In this document: one piece after another, positions 45,736 to 53,696 of the stretch
Position numbering within the stretch: the stretch's first letter is position 1
Layout: each line of letters begins with the position of its first letter
Source of the DNA: Longimycelium tulufanense
Lineage (GTDB): Bacteria > Actinomycetota > Actinomycetes > Mycobacteriales > Pseudonocardiaceae
Direction: 5' to 3'
DNA: 64,000 nt
Assembly (NCBI RefSeq): GCF_014645795.1
Contig: NZ_BMMK01000002.1
Coordinates: forward strand, 30,982-94,981
The notes under the pieces: generated by a model
What the model was told of the DNA's origin: nothing
The model's database searches: none
Seen by the model: only the letters and a program-made list of their open reading frames with translations
Program-made: the position numbers and the translations under genes

Positions 45736-46749
45736 TCAGGGTGCACCGCGAGAGGTCGACCGTGTCGGGTCGTCCGTCCCCTCGACCTTGTTTCCCTCGT
45801 TGCGTTGCTCGTCCGGTGTGGCTTGCGCGCCACCGGATCCCGCTGGCGTCGTGGACGTGCCGTCGCCGTTCTCCCCGCTGCCGGCGCGCAATGCGGCAAG
45901 GTCCTCGCGCGGGCCCCGCACCAGCAACAGATAGGCGACCGCGCCGAGGAACACCAACGCGGAGACCCAGACGTTGATGCGAACGCCGAAGACGTGGGTG
46001 GCCTCGTCAGAGCGCATCATCTCGATCCAGAACCGGCCGGCGGTGTAGCCGGCGACGTAGAGCGCGAAGGCACGGCCGCGACCGAGCCGGAACCGGCGGT
46101 CCGCCCATACCACGAGGAGTGCGACGCCCAGGTTCCACAGCAGCTCGTAGAGGAACGTCGGGTGCACCACGAATTCCGGGGTCTGGCTGACCGCCACGCC
46201 GTTGAGCGGGTCGCTGAGGCCGGTGGTCGGATCGACTCGCTGGTAGATCTCCAGGCCCCAGGGCAGGGTGGTGGGGGCGCCGTACAGCTCCTGGTTGAAG
46301 TAGTTGCCCAGCCGGCCGATGGCCTGGGCGGTGACGATGCCGGGGGCGACCGCGTCGGCCAGCGCCGTGAGCGGGACGCCGCGGCGGCGACAGGCGATCC
46401 AGGCGCCCACCGCGCCCAGCGCCACCGCGCCCCAGATACCCAGGCCGCCCTGCCAGATCTTCAGCGCGTCGAGCGGGTTGCGACCCTCGCCGAAGTACTT
46501 GTACCAGTCCGTGGCGACGTGGTACAGCCGGCCGCCGACCAGGCCGAACGGCACCGCGAACACGGCGACGTCGGTCACCGTGCCCGGTTGGCCGCCGCGG
46601 GCGACGAACCGCCGCTCGCCCCACCAGATCGCGATGACGATGCCGGTGATGATGAACAACGCGTAAGCCCGGATCGGGATCGGCCCGAGGTACCACACGC
46701 CACGATCCGGGCTCGGGATCGTGGCCAGGAAGGGCAGCATCGCGCTCAC
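45736..46749 (-). CDS. lgt: Prolipoprotein diacylglyceryl transferase
   Basis: Attaches diacylglycerol to the lipobox cysteine of prolipoproteins; 337 residues, integral membrane. The Lgt signature is GRLGNYFNQELYG (145-157), with the essential Arg and Asn/Glu residues; VGGRLYHV (71-78) and the late EMMRSDEATHVFG segment are also family-typical. The C-terminal 55 residues are a charged tail. GTG 46749 is preferred: TACCGT (46757-46762, minus strand) ends seven bases upstream and there is no Shine-Dalgarno, as for a leaderless mRNA; ATG 46740 is the alternative. In related genomes lgt follows trpA directly; here about 7 kb intervene. Confidence 0.96.
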   Translation of the reverse strand: MSAMLPFLATIPSPDRGVWYLGPIPIRAYALFIITGIVIAIWWGERRFVARGGQPGTVTDVAVFAVPFGLVGGRLYHVATDWYKYFGEGRNPLDALKIWQGGLGIWGAVALGAVGAWIACRRRGVPLTALADAVAPGIVTAQAIGRLGNYFNQELYGAPTTLPWGLEIYQRVDPTTGLSDPLNGVAVSQTPEFVVHPTFLYELLWNLGVALLVVWADRRFRLGRGRAFALYVAGYTAGRFWIEMMRSDEATHVFGVRINVWVSALVFLGAVAYLLLVRGPREDLAALRAGSGENGDGTSTTPAGSGGAQATPDEQRNEGNKVEGTDDPTRSTSRGAP

Positions 46750-47025
46750 GTCGCCCACGGTAGCGGGCCGAGTTCCACAACCTTCGGCATGGCCGCCGTT
46801 ACCGCGTGCCCATGTCCGGTGATCACACCACCGTGCGACAGCACCCCCACCGCCCCGACCGGGGTCGCAGCGCGTCTGTCTCCTCCCCGTCACCCTCGAA
46901 GGCCGATCTTCCCGCCGACCTCCGAGGTGACCAGAACGCGCTACCTCCCAGCCGCCCAGTCTCGCCCGATGGACAGGGGACGGGCAGCCGGGCCGGGGGC
47001 TACCCGGCGCCCCAGCCCTCATCAA

Positions 47026-47988
47026 TTACCCAACGGTGGCGGCAGGCCGTTTCACCTCCGGTTGGGTGGAGGGCACCGACCGCTGCGCGACGAACGCGCC
47101 CGCGAGCAACACGGCTCCCCCGACGACCTGGATCAGGGTCAGCGTCTCCCCCAGGGCGATCCAGGCGATCAGCACGGCGAACAACACCTCGGTACTGGCG
47201 ATCACACCCGCCACCGGTGCGGACAACCGGCGGATGGCCAGGATTCCGATCGTGTAGGCCAGCACGGTACTGACGACCACGACCCACAACACCACCAGGG
47301 GGGTCCAGACGCCGTGGCCGGCCACCATCGTGCTGCCCCAGAGGATCGACCAGTCCGCGGACCACGGGCGGGCGAAGGGTGCCAGGGCCACCGCGGCCAC
47401 CGTGGTGCCGCAGGCGAACATGGTCAGCGGGTCCACGGCGGCCGAGAGCCGGTCGGACAGCAGGAAGAAGGACGCCTGGCAGACCGCGGCGGCCAGGCCG
47501 GCGGACAGCCCGACCACGTCGAGTCGCAGCCCCGCCCAGATCTGCACGACGCAGGCGAGGCCGATGACGACGGCCGCGGCGCCCCATGCCGCGGATCGGG
47601 GCACCGGGGAGCGCCGGACGAACCGAACCCAGAGCACGATCAGCACCGGGGCGAGGTACTCCAGCAGCAGAGCGACGCCCACCGGGATCCGCGAGACGGC
47701 GAGGAAGTAGAAGCCCTGGACACCGGCCACGGCCAGCAACCCGTACAACACCAGCGCCGGCAGGTTCCGGCGTACCACGTCCCACGATGCCCTTCCGAGC
47801 AGGACGACCACGGGCACCAAGACCAGTGCCGAGCCCGCGATCCGTACCCACACGGCCTGGACCGGGCTCATGCCCGCGGTAATCAGCGCCTTTCCGAAAG
47901 GGCCGCTGGCTCCGAGGAACCCCGCTGACAGCAACGCCAGCACCAGACCGGACCGCGCGAGTCCAGCCCTGTCTTCCAATTGACTCAT
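47026..47988 (-). CDS. EamA-family (DMT) transporter
   Basis: A 320-residue transporter with ten predicted helices in two EamA repeats (SAGFLGASGPFGKALI in the first, STEVLFAVLIAWIALGE in the second), a family of small-metabolite and amino-acid exporters. ATG 47988 follows the SbnB-like gene by 40 bases on the same strand, so it may be co-transcribed and export the cassette's product. Its sampled base composition (45 of 60 G+C at 47461-47520) matches the core genome better than the cassette, so it may instead be a resident gene. Confidence 0.9.
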   Translation of the reverse strand: MSQLEDRAGLARSGLVLALLSAGFLGASGPFGKALITAGMSPVQAVWVRIAGSALVLVPVVVLLGRASWDVVRRNLPALVLYGLLAVAGVQGFYFLAVSRIPVGVALLLEYLAPVLIVLWVRFVRRSPVPRSAAWGAAAVVIGLACVVQIWAGLRLDVVGLSAGLAAAVCQASFFLLSDRLSAAVDPLTMFACGTTVAAVALAPFARPWSADWSILWGSTMVAGHGVWTPLVVLWVVVVSTVLAYTIGILAIRRLSAPVAGVIASTEVLFAVLIAWIALGETLTLIQVVGGAVLLAGAFVAQRSVPSTQPEVKRPAATVG

Positions 47989-48028
47989 CAACTGCCCCGA
48001 ACTCAGGTTAGGACGACAGTAAGAACGT

Positions 48029-49051
48029 TCACGCGTAGCGGCTGAGTTCGGCGAAGAAATCGCTTACAACGTGCGCCTGGCCACTTTGTTGCGCCTCGTC
48101 GTAGACGAACTTACCCACCGCCAGGTCGAGCACACCCAAGCCGAATGGCGAGAAGACGATCGGCCTGTCCGATGGCAACGCCAGCCTGCCGACCAGGATG
48201 TCGTAGAGCGTGCCGGCGACGAACGACCGTGATCCGGTCTCCTGCTCCGCCAAGTGCGGCGAGGTGTTTGCCTTCAGGCAGTGCTCCACGTCGTCCACCA
48301 CGTTTGAGGACGCCAGCACGATGTCCGTCGACAGGTCCCGCAACGAGACGTGCAGCACCGTTGGGTTGTGCGAGAACCACGAAGCCTCACGGACATGTGG
48401 GGCGACAGCCGTGGTCGCAAACACTACGAGCTCCGAATCCCGAATCGCGGACTCGGCGCTGTGGTGGATCTTGACATGCCTGGCGTCACCGTCGCGGGTC
48501 AGGTGGTCCCGGAACGCCGTAGCATACTCGGGGGACTGGTCATACACGCCGATCGTGTCGAACGTCCAGCCGGTTCCCACCAGGAAGTCGTGGATGTAGC
48601 GGGCGATGAGTCCAGTACCGAAGAAGGTCACCCGACGCGCCCGGGGTCGGTCACGATGAAGCCGGTCGGCGGCCAGTGCGGCAGAGGCCGCGGTCCGGGT
48701 CGCGCTGATTACCGAGGCTTCCATACAAGCGAACGGGTAGCCGGTTGCCGGATCGTTGAGCACCAGCACGGCAGATGCCCTCGGTAGGTTCTCGCGGATG
48801 TTGCCGGGGAAGCTGGAGATCCACTTGATCCCGTCAACAGACACGTCCCCGCCCAGGGAAGCGGGTAACGCGATGATGCGGTCGTCCGGCCGCTCGGGGA
48901 ACCGAAGGAAGTAGCTCGGCGGGTTGACGCTCCTACCGGCGCCGTGCGTCAGGTAAGCCTCCTCGATGATCTGCACGATTCGCTTGTGCTGTCCGGCGAG
49001 CACGGAACGGACGGTGGCACCGGTCACGACGGAGAAAGAAGGAGTGAACAC
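48029..49051 (-). CDS. sbnB: SbnB-like N-(2-amino-2-carboxyethyl)-L-glutamate dehydrogenase
   Basis: A 340-residue enzyme of the ornithine cyclodeaminase/mu-crystallin family, close in pattern to staphylococcal SbnB, which oxidatively splits the SbnA product into L-2,3-diaminopropionate and 2-oxoglutarate with NAD. Shared landmarks: DRIIALPASLGG, GIKWISS, LVLNDPATGYPFACMEASVISATRTAA, the NAD loop GTGLIA (145-150) and a late FSPFGLGVLDLA. GTG 49051 has GAGG five bases upstream and gives the family's length. It is 76 bases after the sbnA-like gene. The pairing with SbnA makes the assignment firm. Confidence 0.93.
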   Translation of the reverse strand: MFTPSFSVVTGATVRSVLAGQHKRIVQIIEEAYLTHGAGRSVNPPSYFLRFPERPDDRIIALPASLGGDVSVDGIKWISSFPGNIRENLPRASAVLVLNDPATGYPFACMEASVISATRTAASAALAADRLHRDRPRARRVTFFGTGLIARYIHDFLVGTGWTFDTIGVYDQSPEYATAFRDHLTRDGDARHVKIHHSAESAIRDSELVVFATTAVAPHVREASWFSHNPTVLHVSLRDLSTDIVLASSNVVDDVEHCLKANTSPHLAEQETGSRSFVAGTLYDILVGRLALPSDRPIVFSPFGLGVLDLAVGKFVYDEAQQSGQAHVVSDFFAELSRYA

Positions 49052-49127
49052 CGTTACCTCTGTGATCGGGATTCTACTGGCGGATGGAGCGGGTGGTTCG
49101 TTCGTCCGGAGGATCAGATGTGGCGCC

Positions 49128-50138
49128 CTATGTCCCGCTGGCCGCAACGGCCACGGACCACGAAGCGGGTTGACGATGGGTGTTCACCCCGGCCACCACG
49201 TCGAGGCCGAAATGCTCGGTCACCCAGGCGTCGTCGTAGATGCTGTCCAGATAGCGTTCGCCAAGGTCGGGGGAGATCGCCACGCATGTCGGGTTGCCCG
49301 CTTCGTGCCGCATTCGCCGGTTCACCGCCGCGAGCACGGTTCCGGTTGAGCCGCCGAGCAGGAAGCCGTGGCGGGCAAGGCTCCGGCAGGTCCGCACGGC
49401 CTCTCCCTCCTCGACCAGAACGACCTCGTCGACGTAACTCTCGTCGAGCAGCTCGGGCCGCCGGCTGGTGCCGAGGCCGGGGATGTACCGCGGCATGCTC
49501 GGTCCACCGAAGGTCACCGAGCCGACGGTGTCAACCGCGATGATCTTCGCTGGGTGGGCCACTTCCTTGAAGTAGCGTGCGCAGCCCATGAGGGTGCCGG
49601 TCGTACCAGCCCCCACGAACAGAAAGTCCAGGTCGGGAACGTTTCGTAAGATCGCCTGCGCGGTGGTTCGATAGTGCGCGATCCAGTTGAAGCGGTTCTC
49701 GTACTGGTTGAGCCATACGTAACGCGAGTCGGATGCGCACAGCTCCTGGACGTAGCGAATGCGCGAACCGAGAAACCCACCGTTGCCGTCGCGCTGCTCG
49801 ATGACCACGACCTCCGCACCGGCGGCTGTCATCAACTTTCGATTGCTGAGGTTGGACCTCGGATCAGTGACGCACACGAACCGATAGCCGCGGTTGGCGG
49901 CGATCATACTCAGGGCAACACCGAGGTTTCCCGAGGACGACTCCACGAGCACCGAACCCGGACGGAGCCTCCCCTCCTCCTCAGCGGCGACCACCATACT
50001 GGCCGCCGCCTTCATCTTCACCGAGCCGGCCAGGTTGAGGCCCTCACATTTCAGCAGGACCCGACGGTCGAGGATTCTGCTGAGGTCAAGGAACATATCG
50101 TCGTTGATCAGGTCTTCAATCTGCGGCGAAACGGCCAC
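49128..50138 (-). CDS. sbnA: SbnA-like N-(2-amino-2-carboxyethyl)-L-glutamate synthase
   Basis: A 336-residue PLP enzyme of the cysteine-synthase fold, matching SbnA, which joins O-phospho-L-serine and L-glutamate. The PLP lysine is Lys41 in NLAGSVKMK (SbnA of Staphylococcus has GGSMKDR, so the following Asp-Arg is replaced by Met-Lys). The substrate loop is ESSSGNLGVALSMIA, the phosphate cup GAGTTGTLMG; other shared blocks are WLNQYENRFNW, PGLGTSRRPE and SPDLGERYLDSIYDDAW. GTG 50138 has GGGAG nine bases upstream. It stands between the M20 hydrolase and sbnB-like genes. Confidence 0.93.
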   Translation of the reverse strand: MAVSPQIEDLINDDMFLDLSRILDRRVLLKCEGLNLAGSVKMKAAASMVVAAEEEGRLRPGSVLVESSSGNLGVALSMIAANRGYRFVCVTDPRSNLSNRKLMTAAGAEVVVIEQRDGNGGFLGSRIRYVQELCASDSRYVWLNQYENRFNWIAHYRTTAQAILRNVPDLDFLFVGAGTTGTLMGCARYFKEVAHPAKIIAVDTVGSVTFGGPSMPRYIPGLGTSRRPELLDESYVDEVVLVEEGEAVRTCRSLARHGFLLGGSTGTVLAAVNRRMRHEAGNPTCVAISPDLGERYLDSIYDDAWVTEHFGLDVVAGVNTHRQPASWSVAVAASGT

Positions 50139-50208
50139 TACGGTCCACTCCCTCTCTCCGCAACACATGACCGCCATCTGGACCCCCATCCAGGATGGCG
50201 CGGTAGTT

Positions 50209-51384
50209 TCATGCCCTACTGGTCAGCCCGCGTACCAGGGCTGCATATCCACGCACACCCTCACGAAGCTCAGAAAGAGCGATGGCCTCATCGACCTGGT
50301 GCGCGAGGTTCGGCGCTCCCGGCCCGTAGCCGATCGTAGGAACACCAAGCGCCCCAGCGGTCGCCGAACCGTTGGTACAGAATGAATAATGACTCACCGG
50401 CAAGGTCATTCCGACGGACGCGAATCCCTGTAACGCCGACTCGGCAACGGTGGAACCAGGTTCGGTTACCCATGCCGGGGCAAAGCAGGCAGCACGGACC
50501 GCACACCCGGTATAGGTCGTGTAGGTTGCTTCTCCCAGGCTGACCTCAGTGGATGCGTCAAACTGTGCTGCCACTCTTTCCGCAACGCTTCGTATCGGTT
50601 CGAGAACATCGGACAGCAGCTCACCCGGGAGGGTGCGGCGGTCGAACCTCGCCGTACACCTCGCGGGCACCACCGACAGGCTGGGCAGTGGCGACGACGC
50701 GAGATCGGTCAGGACCAGGATTCCGTCACCCAGCACAGGATGTTGGGTCGCGGGAAGGCAACGCACCTCGCAGATGATCTCCGCCATCACCTCGGCCGCA
50801 TTCACTCCCTCAGCCGGGTAGGCCGAGTGGCACGGCTTCCCCGTGACCTCGACGACGACCTCCGCACGACCACGCTGACCGAGGGCCAGTGCACCCGCAG
50901 TGGGCTCACAGATCACCACATAGTCGGGTGCCACGCGCTGCACGATCGGAACAAGCGCCGCGCCCTCCACCAGTTCCTCGGCGACGCTTCCGGAAACAAC
51001 TATCCGGCCGGCGTCATGAGTCGTTCCTAGGGAGGCAACCCCATGGACGCACGCGGCCAGCGGGCCTTTCATGTCCACCGCACCGCGACCGTAGATCAGG
51101 TCTCCACGCCGCTCACCACTCGGTGCGGCCGACCATGCCTCGGGTCGCTCCACACCCACCGTGTCCAGGTGTGAGTCGAGCAGGATCGTCGGTCCGGGCC
51201 CGAGGTCGAGAACGCCGATCACGTTGCCGAGCTCGTCGGTCTCGACCTCGAAGCCCAGCGTGACGAGTTCCGCTCTCAGCACCTCGGCGGCCGCGGCTTC
51301 CTGCGTCGACAGGCTCGGCGCCGCGAGCAGGCGGAGAAGAAACCGTTCCACGTCATGGCACTCGGACCCGTCTCGCACCGGCAT
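50209..51384 (-). CDS. M20-family metallohydrolase (YgeY/ArgE-like)
   Basis: A 391-residue di-zinc amidohydrolase or dipeptidase. All expected ligands and catalytic residues are visible: His72 and Asp74 (DSHLDTV), Asp104 (GAVDMKG), Glu136 and Glu137 (VAEELVEG), Glu160 (ICEPTAG) and His362 (PNLAHQVDEA), so it should be active. The form is closest to YgeY-type members. In E. coli ygeY adjoins the diaminopropionate ammonia-lyase gene ygeX, which makes a diaminopropionate peptide or N-acyl derivative a reasonable substrate guess. ATG 51384 has a G-rich Shine-Dalgarno three to four bases upstream. First gene of the leftward unit, 70 bases before sbnA. Confidence 0.9.
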   Translation of the reverse strand: MPVRDGSECHDVERFLLRLLAAPSLSTQEAAAAEVLRAELVTLGFEVETDELGNVIGVLDLGPGPTILLDSHLDTVGVERPEAWSAAPSGERRGDLIYGRGAVDMKGPLAACVHGVASLGTTHDAGRIVVSGSVAEELVEGAALVPIVQRVAPDYVVICEPTAGALALGQRGRAEVVVEVTGKPCHSAYPAEGVNAAEVMAEIICEVRCLPATQHPVLGDGILVLTDLASSPLPSLSVVPARCTARFDRRTLPGELLSDVLEPIRSVAERVAAQFDASTEVSLGEATYTTYTGCAVRAACFAPAWVTEPGSTVAESALQGFASVGMTLPVSHYSFCTNGSATAGALGVPTIGYGPGAPNLAHQVDEAIALSELREGVRGYAALVRGLTSRA

Positions 51385-51626
51385 CCACTCCCCCAGCAGA
51401 CGAAAACCGGAACATTTGGCGGGCCGAGGTAGGGACCTTCACAGCGCGGTCACCAACCGCCGCCGCCACGGCACCCAACGTGGCAGGAAGGAACTTGTAT
51501 GTCAACTACCAAGTGACAGCAGCTTGCGCTGGATCCTCGGCCCGGTAGACCATGGGCGGTCAGCAATCGCGGTGGTACGTCGTTGACGTGCAGTTGCGGG
51601 GGCTTCTGCCAACAGAGAGGGGTCTT
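51385..51626. promoter_or_regulatory. Divergent promoter region of the diaminopropionate cassette
   Basis: 242 bases between the M20 and GntR genes. Inverted repeats that could bind the GntR/UTRA protein: ACTTG (51493-51497) with CAAGT (51510-51514), containing TTGTATGTCAA at 51495-51505, and ACGTC (51577-51581) with GACGT (51585-51589). Neither is a known operator; assignment is tentative. Confidence 0.45.
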
Positions 51627-52349
51627 GTGCGGCGCCAACTGAGTGACGAGGTCCGAGACAGAATCCTGCAGGATCTGATCCTGTCCGGGACGGTGAAGCC
51701 AGGCGAGCAGCTTCCCGCCGAGGCGGAGCTCTGCAGCCGTTACGAGGTCTCCCGGGTCACTGTGCGCGCCGCCCTCCGTAGCCTGCGGGAGAAAGGGTTC
51801 ATCAGTGTGCGGCAGGGACAGGCCGCGCGGCTCCTGCCATACTCCAGGTCGATCCCATCGAGCCTCGATCATTTGGTCTCGCTGGACACCTTCGCCGCTG
51901 TCAAGGGCCAGCAGGTGGTCAATGTTCACGAGCAGGTCGAACCCATCGAACTCGACGAGGAGGTCGCGGCACAGTTCAAGATGCCAGCAGGGACCTCCGC
52001 CACTGTGGTGCGACGCGGCAAGCTCTTCGAGGGTGAACCGGTGGGGTGGATCGTCGACTACGTGCCCGCGGAGGTTCTGCCCTTCCACACGATCCGCACC
52101 GAGTTCCGAGGATCGGTGTTGGATGTCCTGCTTCGGCACAAGGAACTCCGGGTCACCTACGCCGACTGTGAGCTGGAGCCGGTGTCGTTGCCCGGGGACA
52201 TCGCCGGTCGGCTCGGTGTCCCACCGAGCTCACCGTCGCTCTTCGTCGACGAACTCACCTGTGACAATGAGGGAAACATCGTGAACGTCAGCCACGCGTG
52301 GCTGCTTTCCGGACATTTCCGCTTCTACATCCGCCGACGGCGACTCTGA
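51627..52349 (+). CDS. GntR-family regulator with UTRA (HutC-type) domain
   Basis: A 240-residue regulator. Residues about 3-70 are the GntR winged helix (LSDEVRDRILQDLILSG, PGEQLPAEAELCSRYEVSRVTVRAAL, GFISVRQGQ); about 85-235 are a UTRA ligand-binding domain (ATVVRRGKLFEGEPVGW, ending GHFRFYIRRR). GTG 51627 has GAGAGG six bases upstream; earlier in-frame starts lack one. It is divergent from the diaminopropionate genes and 20 bases ahead of the threonine-synthase-like gene, so it most likely controls the whole cassette in answer to a small amino-acid-like ligand. Confidence 0.92.
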   Translation: MRRQLSDEVRDRILQDLILSGTVKPGEQLPAEAELCSRYEVSRVTVRAALRSLREKGFISVRQGQAARLLPYSRSIPSSLDHLVSLDTFAAVKGQQVVNVHEQVEPIELDEEVAAQFKMPAGTSATVVRRGKLFEGEPVGWIVDYVPAEVLPFHTIRTEFRGSVLDVLLRHKELRVTYADCELEPVSLPGDIAGRLGVPPSSPSLFVDELTCDNEGNIVNVSHAWLLSGHFRFYIRRRRL

Positions 52350-52369
52350 AACCTTGTACTGGGGATGAG

Positions 52370-53647
52370 ATGGAACACTTCGGCTGGGTATGTTCGCGCT
52401 GCTCGGCAACATTCGGGCTGGCGGACATCCGCTACACGTGTGGCTGCTGCCCGCACGGCGGACGCCTGACACTCGCCTTGGACTACCAGCGGCTCGGAGC
52501 AGGCCACGCACCGGGGGACACCGTCCTCCTCGATGAACCATCGATGTGGCGGTACAGGCGGCTCCTTCCCGTCACGGAGAGCTTGTCCACCTCGTGGGTT
52601 GCGCTTCCGGTCGGCTGGACCCCGTTGTATCGGGCTGACAAGCTGGGCAAACAACTCGGCCTCGCCGAGCTCTTCATCAAGAACGAGGCGTTGAACCCGA
52701 CCGGCTCGTTGAAGGATCGGGCCAGTGCACTTGTCGTCGCCAAGGCAATGGAACTCGGGGAACGGACAGTGGCAACCGCATCCTCGGGTAACGCCGCTGC
52801 GGCCCTCGCGGGTCTGTGCGCGGCCACCGGTCTTCGGTGTCTGGTGTTCGTTCCCGAACGAACCCCGGCCAGCAAGCTGGCACAACTCGCGGCATACGGA
52901 GCAACGGTCGTTCGGGTACGCGGCGATTACGATACCGCCGTAGAGCTGAGTCTTGCCGCCTCCGCCGAATGGGGATGGTACTGCCGAAACACGGCGGTCA
53001 ATCCTTACACGGCGGAAGGCAAGAAGACGGCGGCGTTGGAGATTCTCGAACAGCTCGGGTGGAAGTCGCCAGACGCCGTGCTTGTCCCGGTGGGGGACGG
53101 GAACATCCTCGTCGGGCTGTATCGTGGTTTCGTTGACGCACTTGCCATGGGATGGATCAACCAGCTTCCCCGGCTCATCGGAGTCCAGTCGGACGCCGCA
53201 GCTGCCCTGTATGAGGCATGGCACCGCGGTGGGACGGAGGTCGTTCCCACCCGAGCCGCGACGGTCGCCGACAGCATCAGTGTGGGGAATCCGCAGGACG
53301 GGTACCGTGCACTCCAGGCTGTCCGGGACACCAACGGAGTGCTCACCACGGTTCCTGAGAGCGAGATCGTCCCGACAGCCCGCTGGTTCACCCAGCAGAC
53401 CGGTGTGCTCGCGGAACCGGCTAGCGCTGTTACGGTCGCGGCGCTGCCCCGTCTCCTTCGCGAACGCCACATTCGCCGGGACGAGCGGATGGTGATCGTC
53501 CACACCGGACACGGATTGAAGACCCTCGACGTTGTGATGGCTGGCTCTCCACGGGCGCGCGTCGTTGAACCCACCTTGGACGCCCTCCGGTCGTTCATCA
53601 CCGACCACCACGGAGGAGAACCGGCTTTCGTGCCCGCTAACGGATAG
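52370..53647 (+). CDS. Threonine-synthase-like PLP enzyme with N-terminal zinc ribbon
   Basis: A 425-residue fold-type II PLP enzyme. The N terminus has a cysteine cluster (Cys8-x2-Cys11 and Cys24-x-Cys26-Cys27) like the zinc ribbon of long threonine synthases. The PLP lysine is Lys115 in NPTGSLKDR, the substrate loop ASSGNAAAALAG, and the phosphate cup PVGDGNILVG where threonine synthases usually have GxGGxxxG-like VGSGGN, so the substrate may differ from O-phosphohomoserine. ATG 52370 follows the regulator by 20 bases. It could be a biosynthetic enzyme acting on an O-phospho amino acid, or a resistant threonine synthase copy. Confidence 0.85.
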   Translation: MEHFGWVCSRCSATFGLADIRYTCGCCPHGGRLTLALDYQRLGAGHAPGDTVLLDEPSMWRYRRLLPVTESLSTSWVALPVGWTPLYRADKLGKQLGLAELFIKNEALNPTGSLKDRASALVVAKAMELGERTVATASSGNAAAALAGLCAATGLRCLVFVPERTPASKLAQLAAYGATVVRVRGDYDTAVELSLAASAEWGWYCRNTAVNPYTAEGKKTAALEILEQLGWKSPDAVLVPVGDGNILVGLYRGFVDALAMGWINQLPRLIGVQSDAAAALYEAWHRGGTEVVPTRAATVADSISVGNPQDGYRALQAVRDTNGVLTTVPESEIVPTARWFTQQTGVLAEPASAVTVAALPRLLRERHIRRDERMVIVHTGHGLKTLDVVMAGSPRARVVEPTLDALRSFITDHHGGEPAFVPANG

Positions 53648-53696
53648 CGCCCGAACCAGCCTGGCCGGCTCCACGTGATGGGTTAGTGAGCGACAT

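Larger units (their letters stand above)
48029..53647. other. Diaminopropionate cassette inserted between lgt and trpA
   Basis: Five genes: sbnB-like, sbnA-like and M20 hydrolase leftward; GntR/UTRA regulator and threonine-synthase-like gene rightward from a shared 242-bp promoter region. Sampled lines are lower in GC (37/60 at 50401-50460 and at 52921-52980) than the flanking trp genes (46/60 at 55081-55140), though not uniformly. The cassette lies between trpA and lgt, which adjoin each other in Mycobacterium. No integrase, IS or att-like repeat marks the ends. Acquisition by transfer is therefore likely, with the mechanism unknown. Confidence 0.7.

Noticed and set aside
48029-50138. Complete staphyloferrin B-type siderophore cluster
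   Set aside because: Only the SbnA/SbnB pair is present; the NIS synthetases, decarboxylase and siderophore transporter are missing.
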